Shown one piece after another: positions 45,652 to 58,733 of a stretch of 64,000 bases of DNA. The stretch spans positions 12,515,001-12,579,000 of the forward strand of contig OX359280.1 in NCBI GenBank assembly GCA_947179155.2. Direction: 5' to 3'. A model generated the notes under the pieces. It searched no databases and was not told the DNA's origin. It saw only the letters and a program-made list of their open reading frames with translations. Every line of letters starts with the position of its first letter. The first letter of the stretch is position 1. The stretch is from Hedera helix. Taxonomy: Eukaryota > Streptophyta > Magnoliopsida > Apiales > Araliaceae. Made by a program: the position numbers and the translations under genes.

Positions 45652-46498
45652 TTAAGAACAATCATCAAGATTTAATATATCATGAGTGAAAGGGGAAATA
45701 ACTTCAATGATTTCAACAATGGATACAAAAATTGTGAAATGAACAAGACTCAAATTTACTGAACAAGAATATTCGAATCTTAAATGCTGAGTGGTCGCCA
45801 AGGACTCTGAACTAACGAGGGTATAATAGAGTTTCCTCTGACCCTATCAGTAGTTTGGTTTTCAAGGAGATCAGCCTATTCAACCCGCTGTATATGCATT
45901 ACATTTAGTCATCTGGCGCCAAGGTCGGTTTCCTGACATAAAATCCTCTAATTTAGGGTTGTTCAATTCTCCTACTTAATATAAGAAATTCGTACCCAAC
46001 AATGGTTTGGATAAGCTTTTAAAGATATTCAAGTTATTGAATTTATAAACGCAATGTCTAGCTGAACTATTAGCTGTAGACATTTTTAAAACAGTTCATG
46101 AATCAAGAACTATTAAGCTTCAATTGCACCAAGTGCGATTTTATAAACAATATGGATGTGGGATAATTTCAAATAATTAAACCACTTCAAGCTCTGACAA
46201 TAAATACAAGTATAGCAACTTGTTTAACACTAATTGAGTAGGGTTAGAGAACTTGCCTTGTTTGCGACGTACTGCTAACCAATTCAACTAATTCCCTTTG
46301 AATAGACCTAACAATTTAATCACGTTGATCTTTAAATTAGTATTATATACACATAAGTATGATGCCATTTATAACTCTTACGAACCACATAATTTAATAA
46401 TTATGGGTATTTAAACACTTAGGAAATATTATCACTACTTGATAATATTTCATACACAAAGAACCTATATTAACTATTTAATATAGTTCATACCCTTA

Positions 46499-47232
46499 TA
46501 TAATATTATTAATAATTTAATAATATTTTATTAGTCTTGTAATATTATTATTCATTAAATAATATTTTATTAATAAATTAATATTATTAATCACTTAATA
46601 ATACTTTATTAACCTTATAATATTATTAATCATTTAATAATATTTTATTTATTTTATAATATTATTATTCATTTAATAATATTTTAATTACAATTTAATA
46701 TTATTAACTATTTAATAATATTTGAATCCTTATCTAATATTATTAACCATTTAATAATATTTTATTAATTATCCAATATTATTAATCATTTAATAAAATT
46801 TTAATCACAAGCTAATATTATTAACTATTTAATAATATTTTATTTATTAACTAATATTGTTAATTATTTTAATAATATTTTATTTATCAACTAATATTAT
46901 TAATCATTTTAATAATATTTTATTTATCAATTAATATTATTAATCATTTTAATAATATTTTATTTATCAATTAATATTATTAATCATTTTAATAATATTT
47001 TATTTATTAACTAATATTATTAATCCTTTTAATAATATTTTATTTATCAATTAATATTATTAATCATTTTAATAATATTTTATTTATTTAATAATATTAA
47101 CTCTTTAATAATATTTTTTTCACTTTATAATATTATTATACATTTAATAATATTTTAATGATTTTCTAATATTATTATATTAATAATAATATTTTATTAA
47201 TTTATTTATACTATTAAACCTTTAATAATATT
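46499..47232. repeat. AT-rich hairpin tandem array in element G LTR
   Basis: About 18 degenerate copies of a ~40-bp unit in which TAATATTATTAA and TTTAATAATATT face each other across a few bases. Later units carry a TTTATCAAT spacer. Confidence 0.88.
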
Positions 47233-47385
47233 TAACTCCTTTTACCTATTAAATCAATTCTAATTTATTTTTAAAATATATTTATTAAGTCCAAAAATAC
47301 TAAAATGATTTTTGGAACATTTTTCATTTTCTGACCCGAACCAGACCCGACCCGATTCGGTTTTTTTTTTTTTTTGGTAATAGTG

Positions 47386-47405
47386 CACTGCGCCGCGGCG
47401 CAGTG
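47386..47405. other. 20-bp perfect palindrome in element G LTR
   Basis: CACTGCGCCGCGGCGCAGTG equals its own reverse complement and sits just after a poly-T run in very AT-rich DNA. Confidence 0.9.
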
Positions 47406-47903
47406 ATTAACACTTCAACACAGCGCCCCGACACTGTACTGCAGAAACAACTTCCAATTTTTGATTTCTTGACAGTTTGGACTACTTTGATTCAAACCTT
47501 GATTAAATGAAATCTACATATCCAAATAACACCAAATCAGTGTTGATGTGTTCCTAACTTCTTGTTTTATAATATTTCTTGGTTCAATCGTCTTTTTGAA
47601 AACGTTTTACATGAAAATTACGGATCGAACTACCTAGGGTTTAAAAATGACATCTTTTGCGGTAAAAGCTATAACTGCTTTGTTATTCAATATTTTTGAA
47701 AGCTTCAAGCTGGGTTTTCTTTAAAACTCATATATCTAGCTTTCTAGCCATAAAAATCCAATTTTCAACTTGTATATTTCAAAATACAACATTAAACCTA
47801 ACATGCATCGTTAGGATTTTACCAGTAAAAATGTGTTATAAACATTTCTACTAATTTTATGTGTTACACACCTACCAAATCATGATATAAACACATCATA
47901 CTA

Positions 47904-47904
<1 letters not shown>

Positions 47905-47942
<38 letters not shown>
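47905..47942. repeat. (AT)n microsatellite in element G LTR
   Basis: A run of about 38 bases of alternating AT; a shorter run is at the corresponding general area of other LTRs. Confidence 0.92.
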
Positions 47943-47944
<2 letters not shown>

Positions 47945-47977
47945 CATAGTTAAATACGTCTAGACTATCAAAACGAG

Positions 47978-48014
47978 TTTTGATCGGTTAAAAATAGATT
48001 TTAACCGATTAAAA
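47978..48014 (-). other. 37-base hairpin, element G LTR copy
   Basis: TTTTGATCGGTTAAAA, loop ATAGA, then TTTTAACCGATTAAAA: 16-base arms with one mismatch. The copy in solo LTR S is perfect. Confidence 0.85.
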
Positions 48015-48987
48015 CACATATATGCTATAAAAAATGAAATAAGAAATGATTGGAACACTTTTAAACCTTAATGTTTTGTGTGCTCTTCTTATCCTCCTAC
48101 CAAAGTATGATATGAGGTTATTGGACATCCACCAAGCACTATATTTAGTTATATTCTCCACATTCACAAGTATTCTCTCTATATTGCTCTCAAATGCTCT
48201 CACTTTGCTCTCTAGGAATTGCTAGGAAATGACTAACCAACATAACTCATGTGTGGAGTATGTTATTTATAGCTCTCTACTAATCCATCATCAATTCTCC
48301 TAATTCACCAACATAGTCAATTTAGTGCTAAAAATGGGATTACTATTGGATGGAATGACAATGTGAGTGACAATGTGATAGACAAGGGTTGTTGGCCAAC
48401 TTTGATTTAGTGTGTGTATGAAGCAATACTGCAAATCAAGCCACCCCCAAGTGGGGCCCACCATGACCGGCCATTTCGCCTTTTCTAGCTATTTTTCCTT
48501 TATTTTTTCTACTTGTAATGTGCATATATATATACATGTGTTCAATTGTTGACCAATTTTGACTTTCTATTAGGCTCCATACTGAATTCTGGGATTAAAT
48601 ATATTGGGCTCATGCAATGAATTGATTTAGGCTCAATTTAAATAACACATTGGGCTTACATTAATTATTCTAGGTTACATTTAACTAAATCAAGCATTGG
48701 GCTTGTCTAATTAATTACATGAACTAGTAATTAAATTAATTACATGAGCTACTAGATAAACTTAATTGACCTAGTTTAACAACTCATTTGAATTAAAAAT
48801 ATAATCCAATTAGATTTGCTTTAGTTAATTATAACCCCTTGCTTCATTGCTTTAAATAAATATACATATACACAAGTATATCTATTTAATTATCTAATGC
48901 ACAATTAACTAGTACAAAAATTTTAATTCATTGCTAATTATATAATAATTATAATTACAATGTTTAATGAAATTCGTGGTCATTACA

Positions 48988-49001
48988 TTCACCCCCCTTA
49001 T
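48988..49001 (-). other. Element G polypurine tract
   Basis: In - sense ATAAGGGGGGTGAA lies against the LTR start and follows CCGAGGACGAAATTCTT. Confidence 0.9.
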
Positions 49002-49034
49002 AAGAATTTCGTCCTCGGAATTATAAATTTTAAA

Positions 49035-49512
49035 CTACTCAAAAAGATACGGATAGTTAGTCCTCATCTTTTCTTCAAGCTCCCACGTAGCTTCCTCAGC
49101 GTTGTGGTTCCTCAAAGGGATTTTGACAGAATGTATAACCTTATTTCGTAATTTCTGCTCTTTCCTATCTAATATCTGAACAGGAACTTCTTCATATGAT
49201 AAGTCTTTTTCAACTTGTATTGGCTCATAGGATATGACATGCTTGTAATCAAGCTTGTATGGTCGCAACACTGACACATGAAACACATTGTGTATATGCT
49301 CCAGTTCAGGAGGTAAAGCTGCCTTGTACGCCACTTCACCCACTTTCTTCAATATTTCGAACGGTCCTATAAACCTCGAACTCAATTTTCCCTTCTTTCC
49401 AAATCTGATCTTCCCTTTCCAGAGAGATACTTTCATGAACACAAAACTTCCCACTTCGAAATCTCGCTTCTGTCGATGTAGATCTGCATATTTCTTCTGA
49501 CGGTCTTGAGCT
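49035..49512 (-). pseudogene. pol: Element G pol C-terminus: integrase end and chromodomain-like tail
   Basis: The frame resumes after solo LTR H with AAQDRQKKYADLHRQKRDFE. It continues through FVFMKVSLWKGKIRFGKKGK, the GPF motif RFIGPFEILKKVGEVAYKAALP and HIHNVFHVSVLRPYKLDY, to the chromodomain-like NAEEATWELEEKMRTNYPYLFE and a stop at 49035. It is intact in this stretch but severed from the rest. A usual Trp in VLWRNH is replaced (IPLRNH). The first residues of the open frame beyond 49512 belong to H, not to integrase. Confidence 0.9.
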
Positions 49513-49517
49513 GCTAC

Positions 49518-52500
49518 TTTGACGCCTCGAGATCCCAACCTTCTTGAATCTTATCCGATTATCTCTGGATAACATAATTATTAACTCTAAAACCATACTA
49601 ACAGGAATCCCGTGCATTAAACTAACATTTAAAACCATTTCAATTGACCATAAATTCGGTCCATAATTTTTTTTTTTAAAACTTATTTAACTTATAATCC
49701 TTACCTGTCTCAGGATCATAACGTTCACTTACTCATTATTAAAGCTTAGGTCAAACATTAATATCTTGCGACCTATTATAATCACATATAAATTTCATGA
49801 TTTATCATAACCTGTAAATAAAATTTCGCCATGAACAAATCATACATGACCCTATTTAGTTTTACCTGTATACACACATCTGTATCATACATACCATATT
49901 TCATACATCTGTACCATGCATACGAGTTTTATATATATATCGGACTCGACTTACAATAATATTACAATCATACAGCCTCTTTACCACTTCTACTTTAATT
50001 AATACATACATGCGCCTTTAATTATATGGATTTACAAACCATACATCTTCTTATGCCATCTAGATTCATCATTTAAAATCAACTATTATATAACTTGCAT
50101 TTATACAAATTTACATGTCACAAATTTCCTCGCGCTTGTCCATACATTCACTTTCTTTACCTTAGCTTAACCGGATTGTCCGGCCTTCACGTACATTACC
50201 TGAAATGTTAGTACATAGCAAGAATAAGCATAAAGCTCAGCAAGTAATTCAGATACACCTTTCATGCTCACAATTTCAAATATGCATCATGCATCCTTTA
50301 CCTTAACATACTATGCTTAATGTCACGTAGTTCACTTAGCAATTAATCCACATAGTTGCACATAAGGCACATTCAACTCACAGGCTATCACGTAGCTCAC
50401 ATAGAATATCTAATACACTTAAGTCTGAAAAACTTGCCTGTACGCTTTCATTTTACTTAACCTGTACTTCCTCAATCATCCTTCGTTATCCGTCTTGTCG
50501 GCTTGCTCATTTCAAACTCTGTCTGCCAACATATAACTTATATGTCATTATAAGATCATAAACTTGTATAACTTATCAAACTAATTCCATAAATACATGA
50601 CCACCCGTCTTTAACCACTTGCTTCCGACCTTTTTCATAACTTATATCATGCTTTGGCTTAGCTTTAGGCATATTATATTATGCCATTTATCATTTCATT
50701 ATAACTTAACACCCTTTAATTTGACCATTATTATCACTCTAGGGTTTACATAACCTATCTCTATCTTTTAGTATCAAAATATTTCATTTCGGGTCAAAAA
50801 TAACATTTCTTTAAACTATGCCAACCGCGGCCCTGGCCGACTTTTGGCCTAGAAATCCGCGGCCCCGACCAAAACCTCTCAGCCAAACATGGCCCCCGCC
50901 GTGGTTTTGCCTACAAAACCATAGCCTCGGCCACGGTTCCAAAATCTAAAATTTTGATTTTCTCTCATGCTTTGCTGATTTTTAATTCTTTAACCATACA
51001 TCCAATTGACACCAAATTTGGTACACATGTATACCTCATACCATAGTATTTTATAAAATTTTCATTTTCCACATTTGGCTACTCAAAATCATAGATACAC
51101 TTGCCCATAGGAGGCCTGTTCATAACATTTTCAGACTTAGAAAATTTCTCAACTTCAAAACCAACTTTTTACCAACTTTGTGATTTTTGGTCATAAGCTT
51201 TAATACTCCATTCCAACACTTGACATAGTTCATATAACTCACATATGACATGTCCAAACTTTCAAAACCATAAAACTTTGCACGAGGCGACTTTTGTCCG
51301 TAAAAATCCGTTTTGAATCGAAACGATCGATTTCGATCGTTCGAATCGCCAATCCACTCAAATTTGATTCCGTTGATTACCAAATCAACCCTAACACATG
51401 TATTAACATGAAAAAGACTCATTTGACTTCATTTCAACTTTAATTCCTCAAAATTACCAAAAATCACCTTTTTGTTGGATTTTCATAAAAATTTCTAAAC
51501 TTTTCAAACTTCAACTTAGACTCAACTTGATACTTAAATCTCCAAGCACCACATAGGTTATCATAAACACATTTAACGACTTTACACGTCTCTATAACTT
51601 CCATATGCACATTCTAGTGCACTTTACAAATTATTACGTTATTTACACGAAAAGTATAGGCTAATATTGTATTTTTCTTGAACAAAATATACCTTCCAAC
51701 CAATTAAGCATTTAGCTTGCCATTTAACCAACTAATTTGTTCGCATCAAACATGATTAACCTTTCAAACTAGGTTTTTATGACTTCAAGCTACATATAAC
51801 ACATAACCATATACAAATCATAACTTAATAACACACTTCCTTTGGCAAAACATGTTTTCTTTTCATTTATGCACTTAGGTTCATTTCTAACATGAAATAT
51901 AGATGAATCATACATGCACAACCTCTCTTCCTAAGGTTTTATCAAATTCTTCAACAAATAACAATTGATCATCCTCTATATCATGATTTCTATCTTGAAT
52001 ATGAACATAAATAATCCATCAACTTTGTTCCACCAACTTTCAAGCCTAGGATTTCAACATAACCAACATACAAAGCTTGTAACTCACATAACTCACAAAA
52101 TCAAGACTTGTACCCCAAAGATACAACGATAGCTATTATTATTCTTGAATTTAAACTCATAAACTTCAAACTTTAAAACAAGAATCATGCTTATACCTTG
52201 CTTGATGACCAAATTCTTGACATGGATAGCTTCCTCATGTCATGTTCTTCCTCTTTTTTTCTTGCTACTTGTCCATTTAAGCTTTCATGCTCCATGATTT
52301 CAAGTTTTTCTCCAAGAACTCCATGACTTTTTCTCTCATTTCTCTCTTTTGCTGGAACTTTCGAAAGATAAGGAGAACAATGCGGATAACTTAGCTTAAT
52401 TGCTATATACATATATTATATCTAACTCCAACAACTAACTCACTTAGTTAACTTAACTCAAGCATAGTTAGGGATAGTTGTGTCATTTCCCATGACTAAC

Positions 52501-53641
52501 CAAGGGCATAATAGTCATTATACCAACTTAGGACATCTTGGTCATTCCATAAATTGTCAAGGGCAATATAGTCTTTAGCCACAAAATCTAGAAATTTAAT
52601 CTTCCTTAAATCATAATTCACTTAATTTCAATCTAATGGAATTCCTTTTTGATCTAAACTTGTTCCATTATGCTTGAATTTTATTCCACATCAATATAAT
52701 CCATACTTGGTTTGTCCCATAATAATTGGCACACTTCAACATACCAATTTCATTGGTCACTTATAATAATTTACTATGATTGCCAATTTTCATAATATTC
52801 TATTCTTAAATATTTACGAACCCTTTTTGGTTCCACCTTCGATCAAATTTCAATTCCTGATATCTCAATATAATTAACTTGCTTACTTTTCCATAAATCG
52901 CTTCCTCGAGAGGCGAACCTCGACCAAATTATCGAATTCCATCAATATTTAACCATTTACGCTCATAATATCGTTATTTCGACTTTAACGTCCATTGACT
53001 TATTGATTTCACACACATGTGCTAATTCTCAACATATAGACAATTTACGTTCATTCTACTCATATTCGAGGATAGTACCTTACACTTCAACACATCGTAA
53101 AACTAATTACCTCAATTCAACCAATAATATCAATTTAATCATAAAATTCTCATTTTCATTATTCTCTAACTTTAACTCTTCTTTCTATATTCAATCACCT
53201 ATATATATACACATATTTCACTATTACTGGCTGACACATCATTGTGTCTTACCATAATTCCTCCAAATTTCCCTATTGTGGGTATTGCCATCTATTATTC
53301 TTCTTAAATTCATTATATCACCATTTGATCGTTAAAATTCATATTCATTATTATTCCATCATATCTCAAGTCTCTCAGACACTTCAAATCTTTAACTGAT
53401 TCATAATCATTCAATAAACCATTATTTACACCAAAAGTCACTTGTCATCAATTCGACCACATAAGTCCCTATTTACTATTTCAACCCCATGGGTCACTTA
53501 TATCACATAGATTAAATAATAATTCACATTTAATCTCTCTTACAACTTTCTGTCATTCAACGCTAGGTTTTTAACTAATAACCTTTACTTAATTAACCAT
53601 AATCCTTATTTGGAATTCTTATAAAATCCTGGGGTGTCACA
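49518..53641 (-). mobile_element. Solo LTR H in element G integrase
   Basis: 4124 bp. In - sense it starts TGTGACACCCCAGG at 53641 and ends CTCGAGGCGTCAAA at 49518; the expected terminal CACA appears mutated to CAAA. Target duplication copies are GCTAC (49513-49517) and ACTAC (53642-53646), one mismatch. Joined flanks restore the integrase reading ...RAQLVVAAQDRQ. It has one stem-loop, no primer-binding site and no gag/pol, consistent with a solo LTR left by LTR-LTR recombination. A GC-richer stretch with CCGCGGCC repeats is at about 50818-50935. Its short open frames are not recognisable genes. Confidence 0.85.
50218..50244 (-). other. Conserved LTR stem-loop, solo LTR H copy
   Basis: In - sense CTTGCTGAGC, spacer TTTAT, then GCTTATTCTTGC; one arm base differs (GCTTA for GCTCA). 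Confidence 0.65.
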
Positions 53642-53646
53642 ACTAC

Positions 53647-56109
53647 TAACTGAGCTCTTATTACTTTGATAATTTCTACAGTCTGTTGAACAAATTCTGG
53701 CCCCAACATTCGACGTTCTCCTACCTCATCCCAACATAGAGGTGTTCTGCATTTTCTGCCATATAAAGCTTCGTAGGGCGGCATGCCTATGCTTGCATGA
53801 TAACTGTTGTTGTATGCAAACTCAACTAGTAGTAGATGGTATTCCCAACTGCCCTTGAAATCCATCACACAGGCCCTGAGCATATCTTCCAGTGTTTGAA
53901 ACGTTCTTTCACTTTGCCCATCAGTCTGCGGATGGTACGTTGTACTCATTCTCAACTGTGTCCCCAATCTCTCCTCAAGACCTCTCCAAAATTTTCACGT
54001 GAAGCGCGGATCTCTGTCTGACACAATTGATATCGGCACCCCATGTCTCGAAACTCTCTCCTTGATGTACAGTTTAGCCAACTGATCCAAACTGAACTTA
54101 ATCTTGATTGGCAAAAAGTGCGCTGACTTTGTCAGTCGATCCACAATCACCCATATTGCGTCATATCCCTTCTGTGTTGCTGGAAGTCCTACCACAAAAT
54201 CCATTGTGATATGCTCCCATTTCCACTCAGGAATTTTTAACGGCTGTAATAATCCACTCGGTCTCTGATGTTCGGCCTTTACCCTTTGACAAGTTAAGCA
54301 TAGGCTGACACATTCTATAACCACCCTTTTTAAATTCGGCCACCAAAAATGCTGACGTAGATCTTGATACATCTTCGTGCTACCCGAATGTATCGAGTAT
54401 CTCGTACTATGAGCCTCTTGCAAAATCTCCTCTCGTAATTCAGGCACTAGCGGTACCCAAACACTATTTTCAAACCTTAGCAATCTCATGCTATCACTTT
54501 TAAACTTGACCTCTTCCCCATCGGTCATCCTCTTTCTGATTCTGTCATATTCCTCATCTTTGTCTTGAGCCTCTTTCACCCTATCTAACAAGGTTGGGCT
54601 CGCTTCCACTTCTATCGACTCCTTTGGATTTCTCACCTCTAACTCCATTCGAGCCATCTCTTGAACCAATTGTTCTTGATCTGTCAATATGAACAACTTC
54701 TCCCTGCTCTTTCTACTTAGAGCATCTGCTACTACGTTGGCCTTACCAGGATGGTATAAAATTTCACAATCGTAATCTTTGATCAACTCTAACCATCTTC
54801 ACTGCCTCATGTTCAACTCCTTCTGTGTGAAGATATACTTCAGACTTTTATGGTCTGTGAATATCTCATATTTTTCTCCGTATAAATAATGTCTCCAAAT
54901 TTTAAGGGCAAACACTACTGCTGCCAGCTCAAAGTCGTGGGTAGGGTATCTCTTCTCATAATCCTTTAATTGCCTTGACGCATACGCAACGACCTTGTCA
55001 TTTTGCATAAGCACACAACCTAGTCCCTTGTGCGATGCATCACTATAGACCGTAAAACCTCCTGTATCGTCCGGTAAAGTCAATACAGGTGCTTCACTAA
55101 GTCTTTTCTTTAGCTCCTGAAAACTTTTCTCACACTTCTCTGTCCATACATACTTCACCGTCTTCCTCTTTAAATTAGTCAGCGGTGTTGCTATATTTGA
55201 AAAGTCTTGAATGAATCTCCGATAGTAACCCGCTAACCCTAAGAAACTTCTAACCTCCGTCGGCGTCCTTGGTTGTTTCCAATTCATCACCGCTTTGACC
55301 TTCGCTGGATCAATTGAAACTCCCTCCTTGTCAATAACATGACCTAAAAATTGAACTATCTCCAACCAGAATTCACAATTCGACAGTTTAGCATACAACT
55401 GCTCCTTCCGTAATATTTCTAATACCAATCTTAAATGTTCGGCATGTTCCTCCTCCGTCTTGGAATACACCAATATATCGTCAATGAATACAGCAAAAAA
55501 TTTATCCAAGTATTGCTTGAATATTCTGTTCATCATGTCCATAAATGCGGCTGGTGCATTCGTTATTCCAAACGGCATCACCAGAAACTCATAATGCCCA
55601 TATCGAGTTCTGATTATCGTCTTGGGTATATCCTCCTTCCTGACTTTCAACTGATGATAACCAGTCCTTAAGTCAATCTTTGAAAAATACTTCGCCCCTT
55701 TCAATTGATCAAAAAGATTGTCAATTCGTGGCAACGAGTACTTGTTCTTAATTGTTACCTTATTCAGCTCTCTATAATCTATACACAGTCTCATCGATCC
55801 ATCATTCTTCTTTACAAACAACACAGGTGCTCCCTATGGAGAAACACTTGGCTGAATGTACTTATTATCCAACAACTCCTGCAATTGAACCATCAACTCC
55901 TTCATTTCTACCGGAGCCATCCTATATGGTGCCTTCGATATCGGTGTTGTCCCCGGTACTAAATCAATCACAACTCCTATCTCCCTGTCCGGCGGTAAAC
56001 CTGACAGTTTATCTAGAAAAACATCCACGAACTCCTTAACTACTGGTATTTTCTCCATCTCGGGATTCACCATTTATGTATCCACCACATGAGCCAAATA
56101 CCCTACACA
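53647..56109 (-). pseudogene. pol: Element G pol: RT, RNase H and integrase core, broken
   Basis: In - sense from 56109: VVKEFVDVFLDKLSGLPPDR, RT with LCIDYRELNKVTIKNKYSLP and the catalytic FIDDILVYSK, the connection RSFLGLAGYYRRFIQDFS, RNase H YSDASHKGLGCVLMQ with LYGEKYEIFTDHKSLKYIF, the integrase zinc region CLTCQRVKAEHQ, and core motifs TMDFVVGLPATQKG, VSDRDPRFT and YHPQTDGQSERTFQ. A 341-codon RT-RNase H stretch (54799-55824) is uninterrupted. Stops occur where Trp is expected after SVSP (near 55836), where Arg is expected in MRQ*RW (near 54796), after DPRFT (near 53994) and near 56074. The frame is cut by S at the right and H at the left. Confidence 0.93.
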
Positions 56110-56435
56110 ACCTTTGTGACGATCCCAAATCCGGGTTCTTTAACCTCGGGTTTGGTTCTCATTGTACAATACTTAACAATTATGAAATACATAAATTGTA
56201 TTCAAACTTCGCGAAATAATACAAAAGGTTCCTTAATCAAAAGGCTACACTTCCCAAGGTTTATTACCTTAATCTTAACATTTCATATCTTAAGGGAAAT
56301 ACAAAAGATTTACAACAGTAATTACATAACAGTAATATAAACTAGCATGCAATTACTAAAACTAAACATTCGCTTTCCCCTTGCCTTTGTCCCATTTAGA
56401 GCTTTCGGGAATGACTGAAATATAGTCATGATATA

Positions 56436-56466
56436 GCAAGAATGAGCAACTAAATGGCTCAGCAAG
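56436..56466 (-). other. Conserved LTR stem-loop, solo LTR S copy
   Basis: In - sense CTTGCTGAGCC, then ATTTAGTT, then GCTCATTCTTGC. It is enclosed by TATATCATGA-type arms (TCATGATATA at about 56426-56435 and TATATCATGA near 56490-56499 on the + strand). Confidence 0.75.
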
Positions 56467-57341
56467 TTTATAAACAACAATCATACGATATATCATGATG
56501 AAGGGAAATAACTTCAAGGTTTCAACAATAGCAATTGTGAAAGATAACAAGAATCAATGTTCAATAAAAGCAGGAATTGACTCTTTACTGCTGAGTGGTC
56601 TTTAATGACCATGAACTGCTACTAAGGTAGAACAGACATACAATGTCCGACTCCTTGTTAAAATAACGGGACACTTGAGGGGATCAGTCCTCTCATGTCC
56701 TATGTATATGCATCACATTTAGTTTTCTTGCGCGCTGTCGGGTCTCCGACAAATAAAAATCCCCTTTAACTAGGGTTGTTCTATCTCAGTCTTACTGTAA
56801 GAATCCGCACCAGCCAATGGTTTGGATAAGCTTTTATAATATTCAACTAAATGAATTTAACATGCATTTGTCTAGCCGAAACAATTAGCTTAGACGTTCT
56901 TAAACAGTTTGCAAAAACACTATGGGTGAATACAATAATCAATAACGATGTGAAGTAATTTTTGATAATTAATTCACTCAAAGTTCTGTCAAATATCTAC
57001 GAGTGTAGATACTTGCTCAACAATAATTGAATTGCTCAAAGTAATTAAAGTTGAATAATAATTGCAACAATAAGTACAAGTTAAGGGTAGAAGACTTGCC
57101 TCGTGCGTCGTCTACGGCTAACCAACTTAATTTAACAATCCTTGAACGGACCTAACAATTAAATCAGTTTGATCTTAAATTAGTATCATATACTTGTAAG
57201 TATAATGACCTTTATACACTTTACGAACCACATAATTATATAATTATGGGTATATAAACACATAGGAAATATTATCACTACTTGATAATATTTCAAACAC
57301 AAAGAACCTATATTAATTATTTAATATAGTTCATATACTCA

Positions 57342-57920
57342 TATAATATTATTAACAATTTAATAATATTTTATTAGTCTTGTAGTATTATTAACCGTTT
57401 AATAATACATTACTAGTCTTCTAATATTATTAATTATTTAATAATATTTTATCATCCTTATAATATTGTTAATCATTTAATAATATTTAATTACCTCATT
57501 AATATTATTAACCATTTAATAATATTTTAAACATTATCTAATATTATTAATTATTTAATAATATTTTATTTAATATCTAATATTATTAATCATTTAATAA
57601 TATTTTATTATCTTATTAATATTATTAATCATCTAATAATATTTTAATCATTATCTAATATTATTAATCATTTAATAATATTTTATTTATTATCTAATAT
57701 TATTAATCATTTAATAATATTTTATTCATTATCTAATATTATTAATCATTAAATAATATTTTATTCATTTACTAATATTATTAATCATTAAATAATATTT
57801 TATTGACTTATTAATGTTATTACTCATTTAATAATATTTTAATCTCTTACTAATATTATCAATCATTTCATAATATTTAATTACTTATTAATATTATTAA
57901 CCATGTAGTAATATTTTAAT
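57342..57920. repeat. AT-rich hairpin tandem array in solo LTR S
   Basis: About 15 degenerate ~40-bp units (TAATATTATTAATCATTTAA core), homologous to the array at 46499-47232 but with a different number of units. Confidence 0.88.
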
Positions 57921-58080
57921 ACTCTTTAAATAATACCAAAAGTTAACTTTTAAATTGGGTTAACCTTAGTATTTAATTTAAACATTTAGGTAGCATTGAT
58001 TTACAAATAGACTCCATATGAATTTGTTTAGTACCCAAATATATTCATTTTACACTTATTTCAACTTAATTTTTCAAAGA

Positions 58081-58240
58081 AAATTCGACCCGGACCGACC
58101 CGACCCGACCCGAACTGCCCAAAAGCTGATTGGCAGTGCACTCGGGCGCAGGTGCGCCCGTCCCGAGCGCAGGTGCGCTCGGCCAGTCTGTCCGGAAGTC
58201 AACTGTTTGACTGCTCGACCCTCCGACGCTCCGACAGCCA
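58081..58240. other. GC-rich island with two perfect hairpins in solo LTR S
   Basis: GACCCGACCCGACCCG repeats are followed by GGGCGCAGGTGCGCCC and CGAGCGCAGGTGCGCTCG (about 58144-58180). Both hairpins have perfect arms around GG. The equivalent place in element G's LTR has a different palindrome. Confidence 0.82.
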
Positions 58241-58696
58241 TAACTTCTTCATTTTAAAACATTTTGGGGTGATTCTTGAGTCCATTCTCATCAGAATTTC
58301 CCCCTATACAACTTCTCTTCATATCACCAATCCAAATTCCAAACTTAACTAGACTCAAATTGGCTCACAATGCAACCTAGGGTTTTAAAATCAACATCCT
58401 TTGCGGTAAAAGCCATAACTTCTTTGTTTTTCAATATTTTTGAAAGCTTCAAGTTGGGTTTTCTTATAAACTCATACATAAAACTTTCTAGCCATATAAA
58501 TCAAGTATTTAACTTGTACATTTCAAAATACAACATTAAACATAACATGTATCGTTAGGGTTTTACCGGTAAATCGTATTATGAACTTTTCTACAACTTT
58601 TATACATTTCTCACATACCAAAACATGTTATAAACACATAGATCTATGAATATACATATATTACATAGATAAATACATCTAGACCATCAAAACGAG

Positions 58697-58733
58697 TTTT
58701 GATCGGTTAAAAATAGATTTTAACCGATCAAAA
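58697..58733 (-). other. 37-base perfect hairpin in solo LTR S
   Basis: TTTTGATCGGTTAAAA, five-base loop ATAGA, then TTTTAACCGATCAAAA, an exact 16-base inverted repeat. Confidence 0.92.

Larger units (their letters stand above)
45301..48987 (-). repeat. Element G 3' LTR
   Basis: 3687 bp. In - sense it starts TGTAATGACCACG at 48987 and ends GGGATCGTCACA at 45301. It is homologous to solo LTR S. It contains the stem-loop (45621-45651), a GATC box (45865-45877), an AT hairpin array, a 20-bp palindrome, an (AT)n run and a 37-base hairpin. Confidence 0.92.
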
